64,000 nucleotides of DNA. It comes from an uncultured Lachnospiraceae bacterium (GTDB lineage: Bacteria; Bacillota; Clostridia; Lachnospirales; Lachnospiraceae). Position 1 is the first letter of the stretch. The number at the start of each line of letters is the position of its first letter. The notes under the pieces are model-generated. The model saw nothing but the letters and a program-made list of their open reading frames with translations, was not told the DNA's origin and made no database searches. This document shows, in pieces, positions 1 through 8,839 of the stretch. A program made the position numbers and the translations under genes. Location: positions 18,347-82,346 of the forward strand of contig CAMEJJ010000013.1 of the NCBI GenBank assembly GCA_945919795.1, in the 5' to 3' direction.

Positions 1-1139
1 ACAATCTCAATGAAAAAGTAAAGACAGACATCGACCGTGTCAACGAAATATCCAAACGACTTTTTGATTTAAATAACAGTATCCTTAAAATCGAATGTGC
101 CGGAGTTGAGCGTGCAAACGATTTAAGGGATGAAAGAAATGCCCTGTTGGATGAACTGGGCGGTCTCATGAACATTACCTATAAGGAAGATGTGGATGGC
201 GCCGTTATGGTCAAGGCAGAAGGGCATGCTTTAGTCACACGGGGAGCATCTTATGACATTGCTTTATACCAGGATCCAAACAATGGATTATACACGCCCT
301 ATTGGAAAATGGATGCAAGGTTGAACGAGGCAGGTATTCCGGACATATCCAACTGTAAGGTTTATGATTTGACTCTTCCAATTTCGACTGCAAGAAATAC
401 GGATGTGGGCAGTATTAAGGCAGAACTTCTTGCACGGGGTGATACCAGAGCAAATTACACTTATTTAGACAGACCGGATTATAACCAGACAACGGCACAG
501 TCCGTGATCATGAATGTACAGGCCGAATTTGATTCTCTGATTCATTCCATCGTTACCAAAGTGAATGAAGTATTTGCTTCGTCAGCAGATAAAGATAATG
601 GATATATGGTTGATAAAGACGGCAATCCTTTACAGATTTTTCAAAAAATTGCTTCTCCGGGTTATGATGCTGCAGGTAATTTTGTTGCAGAAGACCCTAC
701 AGAGGAAAAAGGAACAACCCTTTATACAGTTGCAAATCTGACCATCAATGCGGATTTGATGAAAGAATCTACATTGATTGGATTGATTAAACCGGATCAA
801 TCGGAAGATTTCGAACTGATTAATCAACTTAAGGATGTTTTTACCGCGGAAGAATATGTGCTCAATCCCAATGTGGTGACCAAGACGAATTTGATTGATT
901 TTTATTCTAATCTGGTTTCACAGATCGGAAGCAGCGGTTCGGTATTTAAGAGCGTTTATACCAATCAGGAGACAACCGTTAACAGTACGGAGTTTGCCCG
1001 CCAGCAGGTTGTCGGGGTTTCAGATGATGAAGAATTGAATAATATGATCAAATTTCAGAATGCATACAATGCAAACAGCCGTTTTATCAATGCAATCAAT
1101 GAAATGATTGAGCATATTATTAATACATTGGGAACCTAA
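1..1139 (+). CDS. flgK: Flagellar hook-associated protein 1 FlgK, first copy (5' end outside window)
   Basis: FlgK forms the first junction layer between the hook and the filament outside the cell. The reading frame is open from the left edge (first full codon at 3), so the N-terminus is missing and about 378 codons remain. The visible part has the FlgK coiled region (a D-R-V-N-E-I-S heptad pattern, then LRDERNALLDELGG, a hallmark of the N-terminal helical domain) and the C-terminal helix NNMIKFQNAYNANSRF, which pairs with the N-terminal helix in axial proteins. The TTG at 147 lies inside this frame and is not a plausible start. A second flgK begins 67 bases downstream, so the organism has tandem paralogues. 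The family is certain; which copy is the structural one cannot be told here. Confidence 0.93.
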   Translation, partial: NLNEKVKTDIDRVNEISKRLFDLNNSILKIECAGVERANDLRDERNALLDELGGLMNITYKEDVDGAVMVKAEGHALVTRGASYDIALYQDPNNGLYTPYWKMDARLNEAGIPDISNCKVYDLTLPISTARNTDVGSIKAELLARGDTRANYTYLDRPDYNQTTAQSVIMNVQAEFDSLIHSIVTKVNEVFASSADKDNGYMVDKDGNPLQIFQKIASPGYDAAGNFVAEDPTEEKGTTLYTVANLTINADLMKESTLIGLIKPDQSEDFELINQLKDVFTAEEYVLNPNVVTKTNLIDFYSNLVSQIGSSGSVFKSVYTNQETTVNSTEFARQQVVGVSDDEELNNMIKFQNAYNANSRFINAINEMIEHIINTLGT

Positions 1140-1206
1140 GGACAGTACAATGAACATGTATTAGATGAATGATATGAAACTATCGGATAGAAAGGAAGTG
1201 GCATAG

Positions 1207-3105
1207 ATGGCTTCAACATTTTTTGGATTAAATATCGCATATACAGGTTTGACGGCAGCAAATGCCGCTTTAAATACAACGGCAAACAATATCTCCAACA
1301 CCAATACGGATGGCTATTCCAGACAACTTGTCAATCAAAAAGCAGCAAGCAGTATCCGTACTTATACAACATATGGTTGTTCCGGTGCCGGTGTGGAAAC
1401 GATGTCCATTGAGCGTGAAAGAGATGCCTTTTATGATTTCAAATATTGGAATAATAATGCCAATAAAGGTGAGTTTGAAGAATTGGAATACTATATGAAG
1501 CAGATTGAAGATTACTTCAAAGATGATTCTACGGTAGACGGCTTCTCGACCATCTTTCAAAAAATGTATACCATGCTGGAAGAGTTGGACAAAAATTCCG
1601 GAGATGCGGTTACCAAAACACAGTTTTTGGGATTCGCCGCCAATATGACATATTATTTCAACAATATGGCAGGAAAATTGGAAACTCTGCAGTCTGACTG
1701 CAATCAGGAATTAAAAAATGTGGTGGCGCAGATTAACAGCTATGCGGAAGAAATCGCTTCCTTAAACCAGCAGATCAACGTGATTGAATTATCCGGTTCC
1801 ATGGCAAATGAGTTAAGGGACCAGAGAGATTTGTTAATTGATAAATTATCTGTTTTGATTGACGTATCCACAGAAGAACAACCGGTTTATGATACCAACA
1901 ATGCAGGACGAGAGACCGGTGCAACCAGATATGTGGTAAAAATTGCAGGTGGACAGACTTTGGTTGATTCTTCTTCCTACAATACTTTAGAGTGTCGTGC
2001 AAAGGAAAATTATGCAAGCAACAATCAATCGGATGTGGTTGGTCTTTATGATGTTTATTGGAAAGACGGACGTGACTTTTCACTGGCAAGTGATCAGATT
2101 GGCGGACAATTACGTGGTCTGATTGAAATCAGGGATGGAAATAACGGCGAAAACTTTAACGGAAAAGTGACGGAAATCGGAATGAATGCGGAGGGCAATA
2201 CCACTGTAAAGGTGGATGTCAGTGCCGATTATTTAAAAGATCTTTCCACATGTACATTACCGATTGACGGTGGCGTGTTGAAGCTTGGAAGCAAAGAATA
2301 TTATTTTGACAGCTTTGAAGCAAACTATGCTCTGGATGCCGATGGAAATCCCTATATCGAAAGTTATAATTTCATCATCAGCAAAGAACCTGAAAAAAAT
2401 GCGACCCAGCCGGATATCGGAAGAATTGGAAAAGATGCGACAGTCGGCTACAGCATTGCATATCAGGGAATTCCCTATTATCAGGAACAGTTAAATGAAT
2501 GGTGTCGTCTGTTTGCGGAAGCATTCAATAAGATTGTAACACAGGACGGTGCTGTGGATGGTTATGGAAATACACCGGATGTTGTCTTTGTGGCAGATGA
2601 TGCAGTAGATGATAAGCAACGAACCTTCCTTGCTTCCAGACAAGATATTGTAGCCGGAGATGTGATATCCAGCAAGGCCGATTCTTATTATTATCTGACA
2701 GCAAAGAATTTTAATATTAATTCCAAGATGATTGATGATCCGCAGCTCATGGCTACTCATACCGGTAATGCAGATGAAGCTAGTAAAAGTGACATTGTAG
2801 ATCAGTTAATTAGGCTTAAAACCGATACTTCCATTATGAGTTTCCGTGGTTGTGGAGCAGGAGATTTTCTACAGTGCGTTTTGGCGGATGTTGCCTTAAA
2901 TACACAGAGTGCAACCACCATGCACAGTAGTTATGACAATATTTCCAAATCCATTGATAATCAGAGACTGTCGGTTTATGGAGTGGATACGGATGAAGAA
3001 GCACTCAATCTTGTCCAGTATCAACATGCTTATAATCTGGCATCACAGATGATTTCGGTTTTATCGGAAGTTTATGATCGTTTGATTTTGCAGACGGGAG
3101 TATAA
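1207..3105 (+). CDS. flgK: Flagellar hook-associated protein 1 FlgK, second copy
   Basis: Complete 632-residue FlgK-type protein. The N-terminus has the axial-protein pattern: GLNIAYTGLTAANAALN, then NNISNTNTDGYSRQ. The LRDQRDLLIDKLS motif lies near residue 200, and the C-terminal helix contains LVQYQHAYNLASQMISVL. ATG at 1207 follows an AAAGGAAG ribosome site. It lies 67 bases after the first flgK in the same orientation, and two strong hairpins follow its stop, so it probably ends a transcription unit. It differs clearly from the first copy outside the terminal helices, so it is an old duplication rather than an assembly repeat. Known role: hook-filament junction. Two FlgK-like proteins may serve two filament types, given the two very different flagellins in this window (inference). 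Confidence 0.93.
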   Translation: MASTFFGLNIAYTGLTAANAALNTTANNISNTNTDGYSRQLVNQKAASSIRTYTTYGCSGAGVETMSIERERDAFYDFKYWNNNANKGEFEELEYYMKQIEDYFKDDSTVDGFSTIFQKMYTMLEELDKNSGDAVTKTQFLGFAANMTYYFNNMAGKLETLQSDCNQELKNVVAQINSYAEEIASLNQQINVIELSGSMANELRDQRDLLIDKLSVLIDVSTEEQPVYDTNNAGRETGATRYVVKIAGGQTLVDSSSYNTLECRAKENYASNNQSDVVGLYDVYWKDGRDFSLASDQIGGQLRGLIEIRDGNNGENFNGKVTEIGMNAEGNTTVKVDVSADYLKDLSTCTLPIDGGVLKLGSKEYYFDSFEANYALDADGNPYIESYNFIISKEPEKNATQPDIGRIGKDATVGYSIAYQGIPYYQEQLNEWCRLFAEAFNKIVTQDGAVDGYGNTPDVVFVADDAVDDKQRTFLASRQDIVAGDVISSKADSYYYLTAKNFNINSKMIDDPQLMATHTGNADEASKSDIVDQLIRLKTDTSIMSFRGCGAGDFLQCVLADVALNTQSATTMHSSYDNISKSIDNQRLSVYGVDTDEEALNLVQYQHAYNLASQMISVLSEVYDRLILQTGV

Positions 3106-3124
3106 AATTAGAATAGCAAATCAT

Positions 3125-3166
3125 GGGGATGGTTCTTTTGATACAACCGTCCCTGTTTTATTTTAC
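3125..3166 (+). terminator. Intrinsic terminator after second flgK
   Basis: A nine-pair stem (GGGATGGTT at 3126-3134 with AACCGTCCC at 3145-3153, one G-U pair) with a ten-base loop, followed by a T-rich stretch. Confidence 0.75.
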
Positions 3167-3193
3167 TGCAATAATTGAATTGAGTAATACTGG

Positions 3194-3252
3194 AGACGAT
3201 TCTTTTGGTATCAAAATTTATACGAAAAGAACCGTCTTTCTTATTATTTTTA
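3194..3252. terminator. Second long hairpin, probably a bidirectional terminator
   Basis: Positions 3194-3211 pair with 3220-3237 over 18 positions with two mismatches and an eight-base loop, followed by T-rich sequence. It lies between the end of flgK (plus) and the end of the small minus-strand gene, so it can stop both. The left arm shares the TTCTTTTG and ACCGTC words with the preceding hairpin, which suggests local duplication. Confidence 0.7.
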
Positions 3253-3294
3253 TATTTCAATAAGACTTTGCATTTTGATATAAATAATTGTCAG

Positions 3295-3462
3295 TTAAGA
3301 TATACTATTTTTTAACGGTTTGTTATTAGCTAAAATATTTTTCAATTGTTCTTTTAATGCCTGTTGTTCTTTTTTGGGTTGTTTGTCAATTAATTCATTT
3401 GTGAAATTGACAAGAGAATTGTATACTTCGAATTGTTCGTCTGTCATAAGATATTCCTCCAT
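3295..3462 (-). CDS. Small acidic protein of unknown function, 55 aa
   Basis: I do not recognise this family. The start chosen is the ATG at 3462 (protein begins MEEYLMTDEQFEVYN). It is preceded on the minus strand by AGGAGG at ideal spacing and by a clear SigA promoter at 3494-3522 (TTGAAT, 17 bases, TATAAT). The longer reading from 3534 would run through this promoter and is unlikely. The predicted protein is short, charged and mostly helical, with a Gln/Lys-rich centre (KQPKKEQQALKEQLKN); there is no membrane segment or signal peptide. It is convergent with flgK2 and divergent from flgL. The promoter and ribosome site make it a real gene, but its role in the flagellar context is unknown. 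Confidence 0.65.
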   Translation of the reverse strand: MEEYLMTDEQFEVYNSLVNFTNELIDKQPKKEQQALKEQLKNILANNKPLKNSIS

Positions 3463-3474
3463 AGATGTGAACCT

Positions 3475-3522
3475 CCTATCATTTGATAGGGAAATTATAT
3501 CAAAATACAAAGCCTGATTCAA
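3475..3522 (-). promoter_or_regulatory. SigA promoter and palindrome covering the ribosome site of the small gene
   Basis: On the minus strand, TTGAAT (3522-3517), a 17-base spacer and TATAAT (3499-3494). Just downstream is a near-perfect palindrome, CCTATCA-TT-TGATAGG (3475-3490), whose 3' arm runs into the AGGAGG ribosome site. It could be an operator or an RNA hairpin that partly hides the ribosome site. Confidence 0.65.
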
Positions 3523-3607
3523 ATATAAAAACAAAAAAATGATATATTAAGTACGGAATACAGAATAGTGTAGCGTGAAAATATATACTTAATTTCTATT
3601 TGTCTAT

Positions 3608-3634
3608 TCAGATTTTGAAAAAGTGTGCCGATAT
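3608..3634 (+). promoter_or_regulatory. Weak FliA/SigD-type promoter candidate for flgL
   Basis: A perfect GCCGATAT -10 element lies at 3627-3634. The matching -35 position (15 bases upstream) reads TCAG, a poor match to TAAA, so confidence is limited. The -10 sequence matches those of the other flagellar promoters in the window. Confidence 0.4.
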
Positions 3635-3705
3635 ATGTAGTAACCGATTTTTTGTGCGTTTCAAAAGCAGTTTTAGACGATGAGAATAGCATCGGAGGTA
3701 TGACA

Positions 3706-5253
3706 ATGCGAGTAACAAATAAAATCATTCAGAATAATTCCGTGACCAATATCAACAACAACAAGGTATTGGAAGATACATTAAATACGCAGTTGGCAAC
3801 AGGAAAAAAGATTACAAGGCCCAGTGATGATCCGGTTGTTGCCATTCGTTCACTTCGTCTTAGAACCAGCCTGACGGAGATTAACCAGTATTATAAAAAG
3901 AATGTGCCGGATGCGGACAACTGGCTGAAAATCACAGAAAATGCAGTTAGTACGACTATTGATCTGATTACGAATATGTATAGTGACTGTACTTCCGGGT
4001 CAGAGGGATTTAAGACAGCTGATGACCGCAGTGCAGTATTAGGAAACTTAAAGGGATTGCGGGATGAAATCTTTTCGGCCGGCAATTCCGAATATGCCGG
4101 AAGATATGTTTTTACCGGATATCGCACGGGTGTGCCGCTGACATTTGATGGAGTGACCAGTGAAAAATATACCATCACGGAACAGTTAGATAAAAACAGC
4201 CTACAGGATATTACCTATATTGACACAGACAAATTGGGAGATGTTACGGCAAGCAATGCTTCTACGATAGGTATTAGTGAGCCGGATATTATAAGCAATA
4301 CCGTACATCGTATGCGGATTTCTTACAGCGGATGTGATAATACGGCACCGACCATACAATATTATGATGCATCAGGTACTCAGGTATCACTTACCGCAAC
4401 TGTGATTTCTGTAAGCGATACGACACAGGATCCGTATTTATCGCAGACACCGGCATCGGGAAGTGGTGTGACATTTATCCCGGAGACCGGAGAGCTGATT
4501 CTAAGTGATGATGTATATGCTGCCTTGCAGGGTGTCAAAGATAATGAAGCAACAGCGGCCAATGAAGGAGAAATCCGGGTTACTTATAATAAGACGAATT
4601 TTGACAAAAACGATTTGAGACCGGAGCATTATTTCTATTGCGAAGTACCTGCTTCTAATGCTGCCGGAAAAATTGTATATAATGAAGGATTTCTTTCCGG
4701 TAAGACCGATGATTTAACAAAACAGGCTATTACTTATGATGTCGGATTTGGACAGGAAATTCAGGTAAATACCAACGCATCCGAAGTTTATACACATGAT
4801 ATTAAGCGGGATTTAGAAGAAATGATTGCCTGTGTTGAAGATGTTATCAAAATGGAAGATACGGTAAAAACATTGGAAAACCAGATAGCAGCTACAACCG
4901 ATGAAACAGTAAAAGAACAACTTCAGAGCGTATTAGATGCTGCAAATAAGGCAAAGACTTATTTGGAAGACAAAATGCAGAAGAGCTTTGAAGCCGGCAT
5001 TTCCAAGACACAGGGATACCTTAATAAAGCCAATACCGCGATGACAACCATTGGTAATCGGTCAGCTCGCGTGGAACTGGTTGGTAACAGACTTTCATCC
5101 CAGCAGAGCAGCTTTGAGGAACTGACATCCGACAATGATGATGTGGATATTACAGAAACTGCAGTAAGGCTTAGCAGCGTGGAAATGACATATGAGGCGG
5201 CACTGATGGCCACCGGAAAGATTAGTCAGACGACATTGTTGAATTACATTTAA
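3706..5253 (+). CDS. flgL: Flagellar hook-associated protein 3 FlgL
   Basis: FlgL is the second hook-filament junction protein and belongs to the flagellin fold family. The N-terminal helix (MRVTNKIIQNNSV, then QLATGKKITRPSDDP) and the C-terminal helix (MTYEAALMATGKISQTTLLNYI) are typical. The start is ATG 3706, because the GGAGG at 3694-3698 is 7 bases upstream; the ATG at 3700 is too close to it and earlier starts lack a ribosome site. At 515 residues it is much longer than the usual 300 or so, with a middle insert of about 200 residues (surface domain). A small hairpin (CGATG/CATCG, 3678-3695) sits directly before the ribosome site. It heads the flgL-fliW-csrA group. Confidence 0.93.
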   Translation: MRVTNKIIQNNSVTNINNNKVLEDTLNTQLATGKKITRPSDDPVVAIRSLRLRTSLTEINQYYKKNVPDADNWLKITENAVSTTIDLITNMYSDCTSGSEGFKTADDRSAVLGNLKGLRDEIFSAGNSEYAGRYVFTGYRTGVPLTFDGVTSEKYTITEQLDKNSLQDITYIDTDKLGDVTASNASTIGISEPDIISNTVHRMRISYSGCDNTAPTIQYYDASGTQVSLTATVISVSDTTQDPYLSQTPASGSGVTFIPETGELILSDDVYAALQGVKDNEATAANEGEIRVTYNKTNFDKNDLRPEHYFYCEVPASNAAGKIVYNEGFLSGKTDDLTKQAITYDVGFGQEIQVNTNASEVYTHDIKRDLEEMIACVEDVIKMEDTVKTLENQIAATTDETVKEQLQSVLDAANKAKTYLEDKMQKSFEAGISKTQGYLNKANTAMTTIGNRSARVELVGNRLSSQQSSFEELTSDNDDVDITETAVRLSSVEMTYEAALMATGKISQTTLLNYI

Positions 5254-5316
5254 TAATTGTACATAATAAATTGAAACAGACAGACAAATACGAAGGAAAT
5301 AGAGGAGGTTATAAAC

Positions 5317-5775
5317 ATGCAGGTAGAATCAAGACTTTTTGGACTGATTGATATTGAAGAAAGTAAAGTCATTCATTTTGTAAATGGTCTGGTAGGATTT
5401 CCACACATGACCGATTTTGCCCTAATTCATGATGCAGAAGGAGAAAGCGGAAAAGGCGTTCAATGGTTACAATCCATGCAGGAAGGCAATTTTGCCATGC
5501 CGGTATTGAATCCGTTGCAGGTGCTGGATGCATACAACCCTACAGTGGAAGATGAATTACTCATTCCACTTGGTGAAATGCAGGATGATGATATGCTGGT
5601 TTTTGTTACTGTCACAGTTCCTAGTGATGTGACAAAGATGACAGTAAACTTAAAAGGACCGATTATTATTAATGTGAATAACTGCAAGGCTTGTCAGGTA
5701 ATTGCAGAAGGAGAAAATTGTGAAGTAAAATTCCCAATCTATGACATCCTTAAGAGCAGAAAGGGAGGTGAATAA
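5317..5775 (+). CDS. fliW: Flagellar assembly factor FliW (CsrA antagonist)
   Basis: FliW binds cytoplasmic flagellin and, when free, binds CsrA and blocks its RNA-binding action. This links flagellin translation to filament assembly (established in Bacillus subtilis). The 152-residue length and the motifs FVNGLVGFP, NPLQVLDAY and the ...GPIIINV...QVI end fit the family. AGAGGAGG precedes the ATG. Its last codons overlap the ribosome site of csrA, with one base between stop and start, so translation is probably coupled. It follows flgL by 63 bases in the usual Firmicutes order. Confidence 0.95.
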   Translation: MQVESRLFGLIDIEESKVIHFVNGLVGFPHMTDFALIHDAEGESGKGVQWLQSMQEGNFAMPVLNPLQVLDAYNPTVEDELLIPLGEMQDDDMLVFVTVTVPSDVTKMTVNLKGPIIINVNNCKACQVIAEGENCEVKFPIYDILKSRKGGE

Positions 5776-5776
5776 G

Positions 5777-5992
5777 ATGTTAGCATTATCCAGAAAAAAA
5801 GGCGAAGCCTTGGTCATCAATAACAACATCGAGGTCACCGTGTTGGAAATCAAAGGTGATCAGGTCAAACTGGGAATCAGTGCTCCAAAGGAAGTGCCGA
5901 TTTACCGAAAAGAAGTATATGTTCAGATCCAGGAAGCAAACAAAGCTGCAACAGAAGTAAGCGGACTGGATGCCTTAAAGGGATTGTTTTAA
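5777..5992 (+). CDS. csrA: Carbon storage regulator CsrA
   Basis: CsrA is a homodimeric RNA-binding repressor that recognises GGA in hairpin loops near ribosome sites. The 71-residue protein starts MLALSRKKGEALVI, the canonical first strand, and contains LGISAPKEVPIYRKEVY, with the residues that form the RNA-binding surface. The ATG at 5777 lies one base after the fliW stop and follows GGGAGGTG; the longer frame from 5741 lies inside fliW and is not real. Likely targets in this window are the flagellin, flaG and other leaders that carry GGA-loop hairpins. A strong terminator follows. Confidence 0.96.
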   Translation: MLALSRKKGEALVINNNIEVTVLEIKGDQVKLGISAPKEVPIYRKEVYVQIQEANKAATEVSGLDALKGLF

Positions 5993-6009
5993 GACAGATA
6001 TTGCAGAAC

Positions 6010-6050
6010 ACAGAGCCACCCGATAAGGGTGGCTCTGTTTGCGATTTTTT
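6010..6050 (+). terminator. Intrinsic terminator after csrA
   Basis: A perfect 12-pair stem (6010-6021 with 6027-6038) around GATAA, followed by TTTGCGATTTTTT. It closes the flgL-fliW-csrA unit. Confidence 0.9.
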
Positions 6051-6070
6051 CAAGTGTTGGTTAATGGCTA

Positions 6071-6097
6071 TTAACAATTCCCAAAACTGTCCGATAT
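6071..6097 (+). promoter_or_regulatory. FliA/SigD-type promoter of the large flagellin gene
   Basis: TTAA (6071-6074), exactly 15 bases, TCCGATAT (6090-6097). The same spacing and -10 sequence occur before the small flagellin gene. The leader is only about 45 bases, and I see no clear GGA-loop hairpin in it. Confidence 0.8.
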
Positions 6098-6149
6098 ATA
6101 AAGAAGAGGATATTTATATATATAAAAACGTTATGCAGGGTGAAATACT

Positions 6150-8765
6150 ATGAACGTTGTCGCGCACAATATTACAGCACTTAATGCACAAAGACAATTT
6201 GGAATAGTGACAAGAAGACAGGAAAAACGTATGGAAAAACTGTCCTCAGGATATCGCATTAACCGGGCAGCAGATGATGCTGCCGGACTGTCTATTTCTG
6301 AGGGAATGCGTTGGATGATTCGTGGACTCAATCAGGGGATTCGAAATACGCAGGATGGCATTTCCTTTGTACAAACAGGAGATGGCGCCATGAATGAGAT
6401 TCATGACATTCTGCATCGCATGACAGAACTTTCCGTGCAGGCAGCAAATGGAACCTGTTCGGAGAAAGAGCGTGCTTATATCGATTTGGAAATTTCCCAA
6501 CTAAAAGAGGAAATCAATCGAATTGGTGACGAAACAAAATTTAATGATCTGAATGTGTTTGATAATCGTTCCGTTATCTTTGGCCTTGAGGGAACGCCAA
6601 AAGATTTAGAAATATATGATGCTACTTATGGTAGCAACAATAACTTAACAGAATATGGGGGATTTGTATTTCACGGAGAAAGAATTTCGTGGGATAAGAT
6701 TTCGCCCAATATGGTAAAAATTGATTCTAAAACCGGCAAGCAGGTGTTTACTGGGGGTTCTTATAGTTACACATCTCCGAATACGGGTTATAGTTTTGAA
6801 TTCCGTAGCCAGAAAGGGGCCGAAGTTCCGATTATCACACGAGAAATCAGTATTGCGGCGGATAAAGATGGGATTGTTTTAGGCGGAGAAAGATTTAGCT
6901 GGGATACTGATGTAAGAGATGTAAATGGAAATCTGCTTGATAAAAATAATATTCATACGGGTCCTTGGTCGGTACGTTATTATGGAGCAGTCTTTGCCTT
7001 TGTGGTACCGGAGGGAACTACTGATATAGAAGAATTAGCCAGAAATGTTAATTCATGCAAAACGACATCGGCATATTATAGCTGGGAAGCGGATTATGGA
7101 TTTGCAAGTACAGCTGAGAAAGCGGTTGATGTAACATACAAAAATGTGACAAATAATATTGTTACACAAAAAAGTGCTGATACTATGTCTAATGCTGCAA
7201 AAACAGCAGTGGAATTCACTGTAAGGGCCGGTGATGCCGGAATTTGGCTTGAAACCTACACAGGTAATCAACTGAGCGGTTCTTTGCAAACATGGGAAGA
7301 TTTAGGAATCGAATCTTTTTCCAATGGGACAAAGGTGCCGGATTATAGCGATGGTGTCAAGGATATTTGTTATATTTACAAAGACCCAAGTACAAATCTC
7401 GAATATTATTTCTTCCTTTCAGATATTACCAGTAAAGATTCGGTTATTGATGGTCTGGATGGAATGAAACTTACTTGTGCTTTGGATAAAACTCAGTACA
7501 CGCCAAAACTTACATGTAATACATCGGGGACGGGGTTAAAAAGTGTGACGCTTAAAAATCCCGGTGATACCTTACCCTTGTCTTTTAAAGAAGAATTAAG
7601 TGAACATCGTCAGTTTGATACAGAAAATTGGTCTATGAGCACGGGCGCATCGTATGATGCAGTATCCAATGTATTGAGTTTTCAATTTGCTGGTGGATAT
7701 GAGCTTAATACAGACCTTGGCACTCTCACTGTGTATGAACCGATTCGTAATTATTTGAATTGGGTTGAGAGTGAAAAAACAAAAGAAGTTCTTGCCGGAC
7801 AGACTGTGTCAACCGTCTCATATGCAGATTATACGGGGACTTCAGATGGATCGGTATATGCTAATATGTATCACGCAGCCGGTGGAAGGTTGGAAATGAA
7901 TTGCGGATATGATTACAGCGGTCTGCTTCCCACCTTAACGGACAGCGTTACAGTTGCGATGGAAGAGTCACTAATCAAAGATGTAGAGGCATATAGATAT
8001 GTTCAATTAGCAGACGGAAGTTATCGGGATTCAGCAGAATATCTACAGGAAAAGTACGATTTGATAGATGCATCTTCTTTATCAGCTGCAGAAAAACTAG
8101 CACAAAGAAGTGTTGCATTGAATGATGTTTATAATATGCAGAAATACACAAAGAAAGTTGCTTATTCATATGGAGGGGTAAATGCGTTCAATAAAGCTGT
8201 AGTTCTGGGATGGGCTGTGGACAAGGTGTTGCGCGATGTTGCCGACCACCTGACACTTTCGATGACTTCAAACGATTATTGCCGTATTCGTTACATAACA
8301 GGTGATGAAAATGCGAATGTTGCGTTTCGACCTTCCTATAAGTCATACATGCGAGAAATTCCCGCAAAACCGGATTTTTACATTGTTCACAGTGGACAAA
8401 AAGGGGATGAAACAGGTATTCCACGCTTTGCCATGAACACCACGGCGATGGGGATTGCTTTTACTAACTGCAAAACGAGAGCGAATGCGTTACAGACACT
8501 ATATTTAACATCAAATGCCTTAGAATATGTTTCTGCGAAACGTGCATATTATGGTGCGCTGCAAAATCGCTTGGAACATACAATCAATAGCAATGCAAAT
8601 GTAAGTGAAAATACCCAGGCAGCAGAATCGCGCATTCGAGACGCGGATATGGCGAAAGAGATGATGGAATTGTCGGTAAGCAATATATTGGCTCAGGCAG
8701 GACAAACTATGATAGCACAGGCAAACCAAAGTACACAGGGGATTTTGAGCCTCATTGCGCAATAA
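6150..8765 (+). CDS. Flagellin, very large form (871 aa)
   Basis: Structural filament protein exported through the flagellar type III system. Residues 1-140 form the D0/D1 N-terminal domain (MNVVAHNITALNAQRQ, LSSGYRINRAADDAAGL, VQAANGTCSEKE). Residues of about 770-871 form the C-terminal D1/D0 domain (NRLEHTINSNANVSENTQ, ESRIRDADMAKEM, ILAQAGQTMIAQANQ). Between them lie about 620 residues of surface-exposed insert with no family I recognise. The insert contains two copies of a G-E-R-x-S-W-D motif, which hints at an internal duplication. Ordinary flagellins are 270-500 residues. AGGGTGA precedes the ATG and a FliA-type promoter lies 55 bases upstream. It is followed by a CDP-glycerol-transferase-like gene before the next terminator. 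Confidence 0.95.
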   Translation: MNVVAHNITALNAQRQFGIVTRRQEKRMEKLSSGYRINRAADDAAGLSISEGMRWMIRGLNQGIRNTQDGISFVQTGDGAMNEIHDILHRMTELSVQAANGTCSEKERAYIDLEISQLKEEINRIGDETKFNDLNVFDNRSVIFGLEGTPKDLEIYDATYGSNNNLTEYGGFVFHGERISWDKISPNMVKIDSKTGKQVFTGGSYSYTSPNTGYSFEFRSQKGAEVPIITREISIAADKDGIVLGGERFSWDTDVRDVNGNLLDKNNIHTGPWSVRYYGAVFAFVVPEGTTDIEELARNVNSCKTTSAYYSWEADYGFASTAEKAVDVTYKNVTNNIVTQKSADTMSNAAKTAVEFTVRAGDAGIWLETYTGNQLSGSLQTWEDLGIESFSNGTKVPDYSDGVKDICYIYKDPSTNLEYYFFLSDITSKDSVIDGLDGMKLTCALDKTQYTPKLTCNTSGTGLKSVTLKNPGDTLPLSFKEELSEHRQFDTENWSMSTGASYDAVSNVLSFQFAGGYELNTDLGTLTVYEPIRNYLNWVESEKTKEVLAGQTVSTVSYADYTGTSDGSVYANMYHAAGGRLEMNCGYDYSGLLPTLTDSVTVAMEESLIKDVEAYRYVQLADGSYRDSAEYLQEKYDLIDASSLSAAEKLAQRSVALNDVYNMQKYTKKVAYSYGGVNAFNKAVVLGWAVDKVLRDVADHLTLSMTSNDYCRIRYITGDENANVAFRPSYKSYMREIPAKPDFYIVHSGQKGDETGIPRFAMNTTAMGIAFTNCKTRANALQTLYLTSNALEYVSAKRAYYGALQNRLEHTINSNANVSENTQAAESRIRDADMAKEMMELSVSNILAQAGQTMIAQANQSTQGILSLIAQ

Positions 8766-8839
8766 TGGATATTTTGGTGCAATAGATTGTAGTTCTTAAT
8801 AATAATAAAATAGAGATACAAAGCGACAGGAAAAAACTT

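Noticed and set aside
147..1139. Start of the first flgK at TTG 147
   Set aside because: The frame is open back to the window edge with clear FlgK sequence before 147, so the true start lies outside the window.
3320..3517. 65-residue plus-strand frame opposite the small minus-strand gene
   Set aside because: Antisense shadow; no ribosome site or promoter, while the minus frame has both.
6150..8765. Flagellin with a protease domain (flagellinolysin)
   Set aside because: No HExxH zinc motif is present in the insert.
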